Source of the DNA: Cryptomeria japonica
Taxonomy: Eukaryota > Streptophyta > Pinopsida > Cupressales > Cupressaceae
Length of the DNA: 64,000 bases
Assembly: GCF_030272615.1 (NCBI RefSeq)
Contig: NC_081407.1
Span: 101,663,897-101,727,896 of the forward strand
Direction: 5' to 3'
Below the pieces are notes generated by a model. The model had not been told where the DNA came from. It saw only the letters and a list, made by a program, of their open reading frames with translations, and did not search any database. A program made the translations under genes and the position numbers. How positions within the stretch are numbered: the stretch's first letter is position 1; the number at the start of each line of letters is the position of its first letter. Positions 22,901 to 36,301 of this stretch are shown here, piece by piece.

Positions 22901-24848
22901 TCTTGGTCCTTGTTATGCCTTATGACTTCCTTAAATATGTTAAGGACTACTATTTTGATGGGTGCCATTGTGGGATGCCTTTAATAGTCTTTATATCTTT
23001 GATCTTTTCAATGTATTGTTCCAAAGCTTTTGAATGAGCCAATACAATCTGCTCATCAATATCACTATCTAGATTGTAATTTATCAAAATAATGTAATTG
23101 GACAATGTTTTAACCTTGATCTTACTATATTGGTGCTCTTGTTGTTTTACATGGATGCCCACTCACTATCATACTTCTTCTAAATTGAAAATAATCTGCA
23201 TTATTCCTTAATCATTCTACTGCATAAGATTGAGGACCTTGTAGCCTATTTGTGATAGATTGTGCTATCTCTAACAGTCTTTTGTCTTTTGTGCTTTTGT
23301 AACAGTGTCGCTATCTAAGTGTGATCAATCACTTTTTAATAAACCTTGAATAATGTCTTTGTGTTGAGTATTCATGGTGCTTTACTTTGACAACTACTAT
23401 GCTTACAGTTATGTGTTTTGAAGCTCTTATTGTCATTTCACTATCTTCACTATTATTATCATGACTGCATTATCTGCATTCTTTATTGGAGACTATTGAT
23501 ATGATTGTGACATGGATATTCCTTGGGGTGTTCTTCTACTTGGCCTTAGTTACTAATAACTAGGTTGTTAGTCTATGTAAGTTCTGAAATGAATCTTCTC
23601 CATAGTAACTTCTATAGCTACTCATTTACTCAATACTCTCTTTTGGTACAATGATTTAATTACAATCCTGGATATGATTCTCCTTCAAAGTGACTATCAT
23701 AAGACCTAAAAATATGAATGTGCTTTCTGTCCATAGAACTGTCCTTGAATGCTTTAACCTTGGATGCATGCCTATCACTATTTGAAATTTTGACACTACA
23801 TATCCACTAGGTTGTTGTTGTTGAAAGGATAATCACTATTGGTTCAATATTTCTTTTATGATTGACATGCTCCTTATCATTGTCTTCTATACTTAATCAT
23901 TATTTATTTCTCTTTATGCTACATTTGATCTTTGAGAGGCACTGTGATATTCCTGATTTTAACTGGCAGAATCTTGAAGAGACTGCACTTACTTTATGTA
24001 TGATCTTTGATGGAACTTATAGAACATCGTTGTTTATGGATGACTGCTAATCCTTTGTACATTACTATTCTTTACTCACTTAACTATTCTTTACTATACT
24101 ATGTTCTTAAACTATCCTTTCTCTATGTCTTTCTTCTATCAGTGATGATTGTATGGATCTTTGTTGCATGCGTATCATACGTTGTCTCAAACCTCTATAT
24201 CATGAAGTTGTGACTTTCAAGGAGAATATAAAGGTAGTCTACATGTTACAATGCCACTTCTCAAAGTTGTCACTTATATTTGCCCAACATGATCTTTGTT
24301 ACATCTATTCTAACTACAAGGCACTCTAAACATGTTGTTCTTTGTTCTCTATATGCATGCTAAGGCTATTATTTCCGAGTCTCTAATTCATAGGATTGGT
24401 ATGATTATACTTGATGATAATTGTGCATTAATTATCTTTTCATGAGCAAGGGTTTGAATTAATTCCTTTTTCCTTTTTAAGTATCTATTGATCTATGGGT
24501 GGTCAAACACTTTCTGACTGTGATATCTTATTGATTGAGATGATTGTTCCCTAATGTCAATTTGTCATCTTTGAGGTTGTTCTTGATGATTTGAGATACC
24601 TTTCGGTCGGATGACAATGCTTTGTAATCTCTTAATGCACTTGTTACTTAAGCATACAATCCCTAGTACTAAATATGGCATGATTGTATTAGCTATAAGC
24701 TAGTAGGATTATCTCTTTGTTAACCATCAAGGTTGCTTAATGAATCCATGAATGACTGTAATAATTGACTTAAATCTATCTTTTTACTGCTATTACTACC
24801 TTTACTATCTTATTTCATTATTGAACCTTTCTTTGGACTAAGTATAAT
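19947..24848 (-). repeat. 3' LTR of element A, first segment
   Basis: Matches 41156 to about 46173 through its length, with small indels such as a gap of about 40 bases near 20085 relative to 41295. It starts TGTTGTCACG on the plus strand and breaks off at ATAAT where element B inserted. No coding motif; open frames such as 21951-22190 are incidental and recur in the partner LTR. Confidence 0.9.
24844..24848. repeat. Target site duplication of element B, left (ATAAT)
   Basis: Pairs with ATAAC at 33794-33798; one mismatch. The uninterrupted LTR copy has ATAAC at the same place (near 46170). Confidence 0.75.
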
Positions 24849-27001
24849 TGATAGGGAGCTTGGTAGGTAAGCAATCACAAGGCTAGTTGCTCAAAAAGGA
24901 TCAATTTATTGACTAAGGACTTGTAAAGTCTGTTGCACTTGACTATCCAATCTTTCCTATTGTTGTCATGCCAAATCCTCAATGGTTGGCTTGCCTAACA
25001 AACTCCCTTTTGGGTGATGTCTCTTGCCCATGCACAAAACTACTCAAAATACTTTCCCTTCCATCTACACTTGCTCATGGTTGGCTCTTGGGGCCTTCAA
25101 TCTTCAGTTTCAATGTGTACTAGGGTCTTTCACCATGTAAATGTAGGGGCAGTGAGGTACTACTCACCTTTGGGTGCTCAAGATCTTATTTTGAGGTCAA
25201 ATGCCCTTACCTTACTCAAAGCCCTTAACAAGGCTCAACTACCCCAAATGAGGCTGCACACCATCTAGGAGTCCCAAAATACAATTGGTGGATTTCTTGA
25301 AATGTTTCCATCACATTTCATAAGTCACCAAGTTTCATTTTCTACCGGGTACATGAAATTTGCAAAAACTGTCAAAGTTGTGTGTTATGCAGCAGGGCTA
25401 CTAGCCTGTGGTGGCCTAATTGGTCTTATTTTTCTTCCACCGGTCAACGATGGTCCTTTCAACCACAAAGAATGTTTGGGATGGTGTTTTAGAGGTGCAT
25501 ACTCAAATATTTTTAAGGTTTAGCCCCTGGTTAGTGTAGTTTTCAGATTGTCCACTTTTTATGGCATAAAAGGAGGGTTTGGTAGGGTTTTTAGTGCTTC
25601 TACCATAGTTGCTCTCCTTCAAACTTGTTTCAAACTCCTTGTCTGTTTGGAAACCTCTACCACACCATATTGAAGCCTTCCCTGCCTTTGTTGGACTGAC
25701 ATTTTTCCATACACTTAGCAAACAAGAAGAAAAACAATCATTGTCACTGTCTTTTCATTGCATTTACCAGTCAGCAACCTGTTTGTCTTTGGACCCTACA
25801 AGAATGAGGAGATTGGAAGATGGGAAGGTACCTCAATGAGGTCTTAAAACATTTACACTCCACCTATTACATTTCCTTCAAGATACAAGGCATGGATTAT
25901 GCTCTTCAAGCATTCCATTTAGCAAAATGACAACAAATTTCACAAAAACAGTGAACTCACTGTTTTGTCTACAAAATGAGAATGATTACAAGGTGTAAGC
26001 TATTATAACACATCAAGATGGTGTTTCAAATCCCTGATCACATTTCTAGACCTCTTCCTCAATGATTTGTCCATTCCAAATTACTTTAGGATGACAATCT
26101 TGAGTTTTAAACATGAACTAGCCTAGTTGAACCAACTTGCCTAGTTCACACTCAAATGCATCTTCAAACCATTCTTCTGGTGCGAAAAGAGAGGAATGTA
26201 CATTATATACAAATGGTTAAACTTTGAATAATCCATTGGAGGGATCCCAAACCTGGATCAACCAAGTTGACACATTTTACAACTTCAAACCGTTGGCAGG
26301 GCAGCAGATACATAGTTTACAAATATTTTTGAATGAACAACTTGCAAATGAAAAACCAATGAAATAGCTACATGAGAAGAATTAATACATCAAAATCTCA
26401 ACTTCCAAGAAGGTATAGTATGGATTGTATAGCTACAGTATGGACTACCCTTCAAAAAGAGAGAAAAACAGTCATAAAAGCCAAAAAAACTTGTTTTCTA
26501 TTGAGTTTTCACTTGTAAATACAAAAACCAACCCTTACCAAGGAAAATGGAGGCCTTATATAGTTTGTCAAGTTGGTTTCCAAGCCCTTGTATAGACATG
26601 AGGATTCAAAAACTCATTTTGCAAGAAAATGACAATTTTGACAACTTTCTTAAGCCAAAATGACAACTTTTTCTTGCTCAAAAAGGCATTTTGACCATCT
26701 AACCTCATCAACCTATCTAAACACCTTAGATATGCTTAAAAACACTAAAAAAACATTTTTCAATGCTCTTGAAGACATTAGGAGACCTTTTTGGCAATTT
26801 TCCACATTTTTGCCAAAAATTGTCAACTCAAGGCTTGAAATGCAAGATTTGATCTCTTAAGCCCAAAATGAGATCAAAACCACTTCACATGACTCAAAAC
26901 AACCTAAAACAACATAAAAAACTTAACACAAGACTTTACAAACAAAAAAGCATAAAATACCCAAAAATGATGTTTTGACTCAACTAGGTGCTCCTGCACC
27001 A
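24849..27001 (-). repeat. 3' LTR of element B
   Basis: Partner of 31660-33793. On the plus strand it begins TGATAGGGAGC and ends GCTCCTGCACCA; its minus-strand start contains the small palindrome GGTGCaggaGCACC. Open frames inside (25014-25839) recur in the other LTR and are not genes. Confidence 0.92.
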
Positions 27002-27071
27002 TACTCCAGCAAAAACAAAGAAGTCATGTGACTCCTTGAGGCAGCAAAGAAGAAGGAATGCCAACTTTCTA

Positions 27072-27190
27072 AAAGTTAGCTGCAGGTATCCAAGTAGCTT
27101 CTGAGATAGGCTTATCCTTCCACTTGATGAGATGCTCCATGTAGGTGTGATTCCTTGTCTTTTTGAGAACTCTAGAGTCTAGAACCTGTC
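27072..27190 (-). pseudogene. Chromodomain at the end of element B pol
   Basis: The minus strand reads VLDSRVLKKTRNHTYMEHLI, then KWKDKPISEATWIP and AANF before a stop. This is the chromodomain core (L(I/V)KWKxxxxxxATWE) that targets chromoviral integrases to modified histones. It follows the integrase C-terminus after a short gap with frame change. Confidence 0.85.
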
Positions 27191-28351
27191 CAGCATGGGG
27201 AAAAGAAAGAGAAGGGAGAGATAGATCAGAAAGGGATTAAGAAACATCTGAAACTCATTGAATCTCCTCAGGTAGATTCCCTTTAAAATCAATCAGATTT
27301 GCAATATTAAAAATGGGGGACAAAGAAACATTAGTAGGCAAATCAACTTTATAAGCATTAGACCCATACTTAGCCAAGATCTTGCAAGGGCCTATCCTCC
27401 TCATCTGAAGCTTGCTTGGAACTCCCTTTTGTAGCCTTGCCTTATTCAAATGAACCATCACATAATCCCCTATGGAAAATTGAACATCTCTCTTTGTAGC
27501 ATCCACTCTTGCCTTGACTTTTTGAGAGGTATCTTGGAGAGCTTTCCTTGCTCATGAACCTCCTTCATGGAGTGAGCCATGTCATCTACTATCCCACTCT
27601 TATGCTGCAAGTTAGTGATATCCCTCAACTCCATAATACCCCTTGGATGCATACCATAAACAACTTCAAATGGACTTTTATCTGTAGACTGGTTAACACT
27701 GTCATTGTAGGCATATTCTGCTTGATGAATGAGCTGATCCCAACTCTGCCCATACTCCTTTGTCAAGCACCTAAGCATGTTTCCAAGAGACCTATTCACA
27801 ACTTCTATTTGGCCATCAGTTTGTGGATGATAAGCTGAACCAAAAGAGAGATTAATACCCAATCTCTTCCATAATGTTTTCTAGAAATTTTCAAGAAACT
27901 TAACATCTCTATCAGATACAATGCTAGTAGGCAAACCATGAATCCTAACAACTTCCTTGAAAAATAAATAAGCAATATGACATGCATCATGTGTTGTTTT
28001 GCAAGGAATTAAGTGAGCCATCTTGTTGAATCTATCAACTACTACAAAGATGCTATCAAATCTTGATTGAGTTCTAGGTAACCCTACTACAAAATCCATG
28101 CTAATGCAATCCCAAGGCCTATGTGGAATGGGAAGAGGATGATACAAACCAGCATTAGAGGAGTTACCTTTTTCTTTCTGGCATACCAAGCACTGCTCAA
28201 CATACCTCCTGATGTCTCTCTGCATCTTAGGCCAATAATAGAACCTTTGAAACAGCTCCAAGGTCTTATTGAGACCAAAATGTCCAATTAAGAAACCATT
28301 GTTCTTCTCTTGAATGGGGTTCTCTCTCATAGAACCCTGTGGAACACACAA
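27191..28351 (-). pseudogene. Element B integrase
   Basis: The H2C2 finger is seen as GHFGLNKTLELF ... CLVCQKEKG (near 28275-28165). The core follows with SMDFVVGLP (first Asp, near 28100), IVSDRDVKFLENF (second Asp, near 27900) and YHPQTDGQIEVVNR (Glu, near 27820). The C-terminal part includes FSIGDYVMVHLNKARLQKG and the GPCKIL / NAYKVDLP GPY/F-like region (27506-27255). One stop separates the core halves near 27880 and one frameshift occurs near 27480. Confidence 0.93.
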
Positions 28352-30015
28352 CTATCCACCCATGAATAACAAACCATCCTGCAAAGTGAAATCAACATAT
28401 GCACCATGGAAGTTATTCTCAAAATCTTTACAAACTTTATAAGCTTCAGCAAAATCATTATCAGTAGGATACATGTCCCTGAAACTATCAATACCAATGC
28501 TCTGAACTTGAATCTCATGAATAGTTAACAACCTTCTACTCAAAGCATCTGCTACTTTATTCAACTGACCCTTCTTGTGCTTAAGAGTAAAAGTGTAAGC
28601 TTGTAGACATTCTACCCATTTAACATGCCTATGATTCACTTTATCCTGTGAGTTCAAGAAATTGAGTGCCTGATTATCTGTGTACACAACAAACTCTTTA
28701 GGAAGAAGATAGTGTCTCCATTTCCTAAGTGCTTGTACTAATGCATAAAGTTATAAATCATAGGATGAGTACTTTTTCTTTGCATCATTTCACTTTTCAC
28801 TAAAGAATGCAACTGGTCTATTTTCTTGACTTAAAACAACTCCTACAAGAATGTTACTAGCATCACATTCAATAGTAAAAAGCTTATCAAAACTAGGCAA
28901 AATGAGCACTGGTTGAGTAGGTACTTTAGTTTTTAGTAATTCAAACCCCTTATTTTCTGCACTTGTCCATTTAAACTTTACCTTTACACCCCCTTTGATG
29001 GTGTCCAACATTGGAGCACAAATCTCACTGAATCCCCTAATGAGCTTTCTGTAAAACTGTGCCAAACCATGGAAGCTTTTGACATCACTCGCTGTCTTAG
29101 GAGTTGGCCAACTGGTTATTGCTGCAACTTTTGATTGATCCATTTTCAAATTGCCTCCTAATACAACAAAACCAGGATAGACCAATTCTTGCTTCATAAA
29201 ATCACATTTTTCAAGATTAATGGTTAGCTGTTCATTAGATAACTATTTCAAAACATTAGCTAAATGTTGTAAGTGCTCTTCCTTAGTCTTGCTGAAAATA
29301 AGAATATCATCTAAATATACTACAACAAATTTGCCAATGAAATCATGTAAAACTTCATTCATGAGCCTCATGAATGTGCTGGGAGCATTAGAGAGTCCAA
29401 AAGGCATGACTAGCCACTCATAGAGACCCTCATTCGTTTTGAAAGCTATTTTCCACTCATCCCCCTCTTTGATTCTTATCTGATGGTAACCACTCTTCAA
29501 ATCAATCTTACTAAAATATTGTGCACCCCCCAAACAATCCATCAAATCCTCTATCATGGGTATGGGAATTCTGTATTGATGGTGATTTTGTTTATGGCTC
29601 TGGAATCTATACAAAGTCTCCATGTACCACCCTTCTTAGGTGCCAACACTGTAGGTACTCCACAAGGACTAATGCTCTTCCTAATGGGCCCTTGGTCTAG
29701 GAGTTCTTGTATTTGTCTTGCTACCTCTTTGTTTTGTTCAGGGGTCATTTTGTAGGCTGCCTTATTGGGTAAAGAGGCTCTAGGAATGAAGTCAATTTGA
29801 TGGCTAATGGCTCTAGGAGGTGATAAGGTTGGAGGTGTACCATCACTGATTATTTGTTTGAAGTTATCAAGGATTTGTTGCACCTCATATGGTATCTCAA
29901 CTTTCTTGTCTACCTTTTCTTCCTTAGGCTTCACTATGAGTGCAAATCCTACTCCTTCACCTTCTTCTAGTGTTTTTATGAACTCTTTCTCATTTAATAA
30001 CAAGATGTTAGGCAC
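28352..30015 (-). pseudogene. Element B reverse transcriptase and RNase H
   Basis: RT starts with the HQIDF...PNKAAYKM primer-grip region (30015-29750), [18 protein letters not shown], then after a frameshift [32 protein letters not shown] and the catalytic [12 protein letters not shown] (near 29300). The RT connection (FHGLAQFYRKLI near 29070) leads to RNase H: TIECDASNILVGVVLSQ (near 28870), YTDNQALNFL (28684) and ADALSRR (near 28535). Start codons are not meaningful because this is the inner part of a polyprotein. Confidence 0.93.
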
Positions 30016-30075
30016 CTTATTGCTGCTCTCTCCTTCTTCAATGAGGGACTGAATCTGATACTTTACTCCATCTTT

Positions 30076-30408
30076 TTAAAAAGAATAGGAGTTTCTTTCT
30101 CCATCATGTTGTGCTTTTCGGTCAAACTGGCATGGTCTACCCAATAGTAGGTGGCAAGCATCCATAGGAAGGATGTCACATAGGATCCTATCTACATATC
30201 CCCCAATGTGGAAATCTACGCAATCTTGCTCATTTACCAACACATGTTGTCCCTTATTCAGCCAGGTGACTTTGTATGGCTCCTTGTGTTGTATCCTAGG
30301 TAGTTTCAATTTGCTTACTGCTTCTTTTGATATAATATTATTTGTGGATCCTAAATCTATGATCACCTTACACACCTTTCCCATGATTTTACACTTAATC
30401 CTGAACAA
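30076..30408 (-). pseudogene. Element B aspartic protease
   Basis: The active site reads VIIDLGSTNNIIS where the family has D-S/T-G-S, so Ser/Thr is replaced by Leu and the protease is probably dead. The downstream MDACHLLLGRP...FDRKAQHDG segment is the conserved end of chromoviral proteases. Confidence 0.9.
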
Positions 30409-30450
30409 TGCTCTTCTCTATGAGGCCTCTGTTCTATGTGGCTTCTTCAT

Positions 30451-31607
30451 TTACACTCTCTTGATCATCAAGCTTTCACCATCTTCTGAAGCTAGGTTGT
30501 TCAGTGCTGAAGTTCTGGTATTACCTCCATCTTCTTGACCATAATTTACCCTCTTTTCTCCTCCATAGGATGAACTAGGCTTCTCTGGGCATCTATAGGC
30601 AGGGTGGCCCAACCTTTGGTAGTTATAGCACTTCATGGTTGAGAAGTAGGACCCTCTCCCTAGTCCATTAGATCTACCTCTATTCGGGTTGCTTGATCCC
30701 CTTCCCCTATAGTTGGGTTTTCTCTAAGAATCCCCATTTTCTCAATAACTTTAGACTCTCTCTGGGACCATTGATCTATGCTCCTTCCCCCAAAACTGCC
30801 TCTATGGCCCCTACCATCTCTTCCCCTACCTCTTCCTCTATTGTTTTGTTCTTTCTTTCTCCTAACTTTCTCTTCCACTTTAAGTGCCAATTGATAGCGC
30901 TTGTGTACGGTTTGTGGGCACCACAAGCTCATCTCTTCCTGGATGTTCCATCTTAACCCATTTAAGTACCTTGTCACTTTGATACTCTCATCCTCTACTA
31001 CTCTAGACCTCATGCACAGTTTCTGAAACTCTTTAGTGTAGCTACTGACATCTAGGTCTTTCTGTCTCAAGTTTTATCTTTTCTTGTGAAGTTGTATTTG
31101 ATAATCTTTAGGAAGGTAGGTCTCTTTGATTTTGGCTACCATTGCCTTCTATGTGGCTAGTGGTTGCTTACCCTCTTTCACCCTTTCCTCTTGGATGAAT
31201 TTCCACCATGTTAAGGCTGCCCCTCTTAGCCTTGATTTTTCCACCTTAACCTTTTGTGCTTCAGTCACTCCATCACACTCAAAATGGTTTTCTAACCCTT
31301 TGATCCACTCTATTAGAGCATCTGGATCCATCTTCCCACTAAAAGGGGCCACTCCTTCTAAGGTCTTACCACTCATATCTCTCAAGGCTTTCAAGAATGG
31401 TTCCTACTCAATGACAGGGTCAGGTATGGGGACCTCGTCTTCTATGGCCACCATTTTACCCTTATCACCAACCTTATCATGGACCTCCTCGATTCTAACT
31501 TCTACTTTAGCTAGTTTCATTGCCAATTGATTTAATCTGTCTCTGAGTGCCCTACTTTCCTCTTCTTGATCTTCAACCTTCTTGGCCAATTCTGCATTGG
31601 TTACCAT
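30451..31607 (-). pseudogene. Element B gag
   Basis: Frames 31607-31404, 31394-31149, 31070-30660 and 30636-30451 together give a chromoviral Gag: a charged coiled-coil-like start, the capsid segment ALIEWIKGLENHFECDG and RGAALTWWKF, then VSSYTKEFQKLCMRS and a basic NNRGRGRGRDGRG tract. The zinc knuckle reads CYNYQRLGHPAYRC, so its second Cys is Tyr. Stops separate the pieces. Confidence 0.9.
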
Positions 31608-31643
31608 GTTTTCCTAACTTGTCTTTCTCCTGAATCTTTTGTT

Positions 31644-31656
31644 GGATCTGATACCA
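31644..31656 (-). promoter_or_regulatory. Element B primer-binding site
   Basis: The minus strand reads TGGTATCAGATCC three bases after the 5' LTR end (CTATCA), matching the initiator tRNA-Met site except for one base. Confidence 0.88.
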
Positions 31657-31659
31657 CTA

Positions 31660-33793
31660 TGATAGGGAGCTTGGTAGGTAAGCACTCACAAGGCTAGTTT
31701 CTCAAAAAGGATCAATTTATTGACTAAGGACTTGTAAAGTTTGTTGCACTTGACTATCCAATCTATCCTATTGTTGTCATGCCAAATCCTCAATGGTTGG
31801 CTTTTCTAACAAACTCCCTTTTAGGTGATGTCTCTTACCCATGCACAAACTGACTCAAAATACTTTCCCTTCCCACTACACTTGCTCATGCTTGGCTCTT
31901 AGGGCCTTCAATCTTTAGTTTCAATGTGTAGTAGGGTCTTTCACCATGTAAATGTAGGGGCAGTGAGGTACTACTCACCTTTGGGTGCTCAAGATCTTGT
32001 TTTGAGGTCAAATGCCCTTACCTTACTCAAAGCCCTTAACAAGGTTCAACTACCCCAAATGAGGTTGTACACAATCTAGAAGTCCAAAAATACAATTGGT
32101 TGATTGCTTGGAATGTTTCCATCACATTTCATAAGTCACCAAGTTTCATTTTCTACCGGGTACATGAAATTTGCAAAAACTATCAAAGTTGTGTGTTATG
32201 CAGCAGGGCTACTAGCCCGTGGTGGCCTAATTGGTCTTATTTTTCTTCCATCAGTCAACTATGGTCCTTTCAACCACAAATCATGTTTGGGATGGTGTTT
32301 TAGAGGTGCATACTCAAATATTTTTAAGGTTTAGCCCCCTGTTAGTGTAGTTTTCAGACTGTCCACTTTTTATGCCATAAAAGGAGGGTTTGGTAGGGTT
32401 TTAGTGCTTCTACCATAGTTTCTCTCCTTCAAACTTGTTTCAAACTCCTTGGCTATTTGGAAACCTCTACCACACCATATTGACACCTTCCCTACATTTT
32501 TTGGACAAGCATTTTTCCATACACTTGGCAAACAAGAAGAAAAACAGTCACTGTCACTGTCTTTTCACTGCATTTACCAGTCAGCAACTTGTTTGTCTTT
32601 GGAACCTGCAAGAATGAGGAGATTGGAAGATGGGAAGGTACCTCAATGAGGTCTTAAAACATTTACACTCCACCTATTACATTTCCTTCAAGATACAAGG
32701 CATGGATTATGCTCTTCAAGCATTCCATTTAGCAAAATGACAACAAATTTCACAAAAATAGTGAACTCACTATTTTGTCTACAAAATGAGAATGATTACA
32801 AGGTGTAAGATATTCTAACACATCAAGATGGTGTTTCAAATCCTTGATCACACTTCTAGACCTCTACCTCAATGATTTGTCTATTCCAAATTGCTTTTCG
32901 ATGACAATCTTGAGTTTTAAACATGAACTAGCCTAGTTGCACCAACTTGCCTAGTTCACACTCAAATGCATCTTCAAACCATTCTTCTGGCACAAAAAGA
33001 GAGGAATGTACATTATATACACATGTTTCAACTTGGAAGAATCCATTGGAGGGATCCCAGACCTAGATCAACCAAGTTGACACATTTTACAACTTCAAAC
33101 CCTTGGCAGGGCAGCAGATACACAGTTTACAAATATTTTTGAATGAACACCTTGCAAATGAAATACTAATGAAATAGATATATGATAAGAATTAATACAT
33201 CAACATCTCAACTTCCAAGAAGGTACAGTATGGATTGTACAGCTACAGTATGGACTGCCCTTCTAAAAGAGAGAAAAACAATCATAAAAGCCAAAAAAAC
33301 TTGTTTTCTATTGAGTTTTCACTTGTAAATACAAAAAGAAACCCTTACCAAGGAAAATGAAGGCCTTATATAGTTTCTCCAGTTGGTTTCCAAGCCCTTG
33401 TATGGACCTGAGGCTTCAAAAACTCATTTTGCAAGAAAATGACAATTTTGACAACTTTCTTAAGCCAAAATGACAACTTTTTCTTGCTCAAAAAGGCATT
33501 TTTGACCATCTTACCTCATCAACCTGTCTAAACACCTTAGATATGCTTAAAAACACTAAAAAAACATGTTTCAATGCTCTTGAAGACATTAGGAGACCTT
33601 TTTGGCAATTTTCCACATTTTTGCCAAAAATTGTCAACTCAAGGCTTGAAATGCAAGATTTGATCTCTTAAGCCCAAAATGAGATCAAAACCACTTCACA
33701 TGACTCAAAACAACCTAACACAATACTTTAGAAACAAAAAAGCATAAAATACCCAAAAATGAAGTTTTGACTCAACTAGGTGCTCCTGCACCA
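31660..33793 (-). repeat. 5' LTR of element B
   Basis: Partner of 24849-27001. Inner end at 31660 abuts the primer-binding site; outer end CACCA at 33793 abuts ATAAC. Confidence 0.92.
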
Positions 33794-34676
33794 ATAACTC
33801 TCATGGCTAAACTTCTGTAATGTTCATTTTTTACTTCCATAATCACTCATATGATGGTTCTAGTAATCTATTGACCATGTGATGTAGTTCTATTCACTAT
33901 AGTTTGTGTTGTCATTGAATGGTATCTTTTTCTATCATTGAGTGATAATACATGGAATTTTGGATACAATTGTGTTCCTATTTAGTAGCTGATTAGTGTC
34001 ACCCTATGAATAGTGACATGTAAGCTGAGCTCAACCACTTCGGGAGCCCATTTTAACCCACATACATGATATTTCTGAAATGAAAGCCTATATATGAACA
34101 TGAAGAAAACAAGTTAGAAAAAACAAGAAGCTCACGAAGCTTCTGATGATTTTGACATTCTGATAACTAATTCTCTTGTTGTTATGATCTAATTCCTTCC
34201 TTCTGTAGTCTGATATGAATGTGTATGAGTAGATTTGTTAGAGAAAATGAGATCATGATCTCTAACACACCTATCCTTCACGTCTTGCAGGCATTCTAAG
34301 AGCGCTAGGAGCATGAAAATACAAGATGCAACTTGATCCCATCAACGACTCATTGTTGAAAGGCAAGGACAAATCCCCTTTTCTCTCTTTTCTATTTATC
34401 CATTTGTGTATCATTCTATTTATTGTGCATTCTCAATCATACCCACGACTTGTGTGGGTCATTACACATTTATGTAAATGAAAAGTTTCTTTCAAATGCA
34501 GTTTTAAATGTACATTATTGAAATAGATTGCATTCTAAAAAGAATTCTTCATTTATATATTAAAGTTTAAATAAATGATGATGTACAAGAATTGTTTTTG
34601 TGTACCTCTCTTTCATTTTATGTGTAAGGTCAATCAAAGGCCTATCAAATTTTGATGGTTCAAAATTTAGATAACA
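33794..34676 (-). repeat. 3' LTR of element A, second segment (with B duplication)
   Basis: Begins with the ATAAC duplication and continues the match to 46170-47053, ending GATAACA (minus start TGTTATC). Flanking internal DNA gives only a weak purine tract (CACCAAAA on the minus strand). Confidence 0.88.
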
Positions 34677-36223
34677 TTTTGGTGACCTATCAAGGGTGTT
34701 TGCCTACTAAGCATATCAACTCATACCAGTTGCCTTTAGTGTATCCATTGGGTGCAGAGTCTTGCCCTCTTTCTGAAATTTAGCTCTTTGAAACTCAACT
34801 GAAAATAGAAAACAATAGATGAAACAAACAAAACTCTATAAAAGAGCCCTCAAGTTGTGCAAATAGCTGCTTATTGAATTAAACTAGCTAAAACTGAAAT
34901 GGAAGATGTGCAGAAAATGCAGTTATGGAAAATAAGAAATGTGCAAAAGCACTTATTAGTTGAAAAATAAATCCTCAAAAACAAAGTTTGAGGTGGATCC
35001 TGTTAACTGGGATGGGTAGGATTTCTCCATCTAGCTTTGAAAACTAAAATGCATTATGTTGTTTCTTCTCAGTGATTATATATGGGCCATCCCACATGGC
35101 ATCAAATTTGGTATGCCTACTAGGTCTTCTTTTAAGTTCATCCCATTTGAAAACTAAGTCACCTTCATTGAAGGTCCTTGCTACTACCTTTTTATCAAAA
35201 TATTTATCAAAAGTCTTTTTCATCTATGAATGGTGAATTTCAAGTTTTCTGAAAGCTTCCTTTCTGGTTTCTTCCAACTCCATCAATTGAGCAAGCCTGA
35301 TTTTCATTGGCTTATCCTCTAGCATTTCAAGTTCTTTTATATAACTGAGAGTTGGAAACTCTACTGATATTGGAAATTTGGCCTCTTCACTATAAACTAG
35401 AACATAAGGTGAAAAACCTGTATCTCTCTTTGGTGTCATCCTATCAGCCCATAGGGCTAACTTTAGCTCTTCATGCCATGTTCTCTGATTATGCTGAACA
35501 AAATTTTTAATAATCTTAATTAGATTTTTATTGGTTGATTCAACCTATCCATAACCCTGGGGGTAATAATTTGATGAAGCACTTAGAAAAAGATTATTCT
35601 TAACAGACCAATATGATACTTTTAAACCAATAAAAGCAAAGGCATTATCTGATAAAAATTGCCTCAGGAGTTCTAAACCTGGATACTAGATCTTGACAAA
35701 AATTCAAAATTGAATTTTCATTTGCCTCCTTAAGTGCGACTGCTTCAGTCCATTTGGTAAAGTAATCTATTGCGGTTAGGATCCATTTATGTCCTACACT
35801 TGAAAGTGGATTAATAGGCCCAATAAAGTCTAATCCCAATTTAGCAAATGGTCATACTATTTGTATTGGCTGAAGTGGTAAAGCTGCAAGTCTTTTCTTT
35901 CCTGCAAAAAGTGAGCATATTTCACATTTTCTTACCCACCTTTGTGTATCTTTGAACAAATCTGGCTAGTAGTAACCGACTCTCATGATTTTCAGGGCTG
36001 TTGCTCTTGCAACTAAATGACCTCCTGTAGGTCCATTATGGAATTCTTCTAAAATTCTATCAATTTGATCTGGATGTATGTATCTGAGCATAACTCCATG
36101 AAAATATCTTTTATAAAGTACATTATCTATAACAGCATAAGAAATTTCTTTTAATCTATAATACCTTCTTTTAGAGTTGTCCAATCCTTTAGGGCAGTCA
36201 CCTGTAAGTAAATAATGGATCAT
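34677..36223 (-). pseudogene. Element A integrase
   Basis: The zinc finger reads HNGPTGGHLVA ... CEICSL (about 36030-35920). The core shows LGLDFIGPINPL (first Asp, near 35830), AIDYFTKWTEAVAL, and in another frame YYPQGYG.VESTNKNL near 35540 with the catalytic Glu; the second Asp region near 35645 is out of frame. The part TGFSPYVLVYSEEAKFP (35430-35370) and a VVARTFNEGDLVFKWDELKR C-terminus (near 35190-35120) complete it. No chromodomain is seen. 34677-34990 holds no recognised motif. Confidence 0.9.
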
Positions 36224-36301
36224 TTTTTGGATCCAATCAGGTTTAGAAACTGTGCTATCACTTGTTGCATTTGTTTCTTCATCAAAGGCAACATCCTCTT
36301 T

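Larger units (their letters stand above)
24849..33793 (-). mobile_element. Element B: chromovirus (Ty3/gypsy) inside the LTR of element A
   Basis: LTRs of 2153 bp (24849-27001) and 2134 bp (31660-33793) flank an internal region encoding gag, protease, RT, RNase H, integrase and a C-terminal chromodomain on the minus strand. A primer-binding site for initiator tRNA-Met lies next to the 5' LTR. The duplication is ATAAT/ATAAC. Pol is the best preserved of the gypsy elements here: most of RT to integrase (29623-27470) stays in one frame with few stops. About 10 differences in the first 210 aligned LTR bases. Confidence 0.94.

Noticed and set aside
25014-25839. Possible small genes (several overlapping plus-strand frames)
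   Set aside because: They lie in the 3' LTR of element B and recur in the other LTR at 32100-32650 with different breaks; no family match.
29220-31530. Plus-strand frames opposite element B gag-pol
   Set aside because: Shadows of the minus-strand polyprotein; they follow its codon structure and have no motifs of their own.
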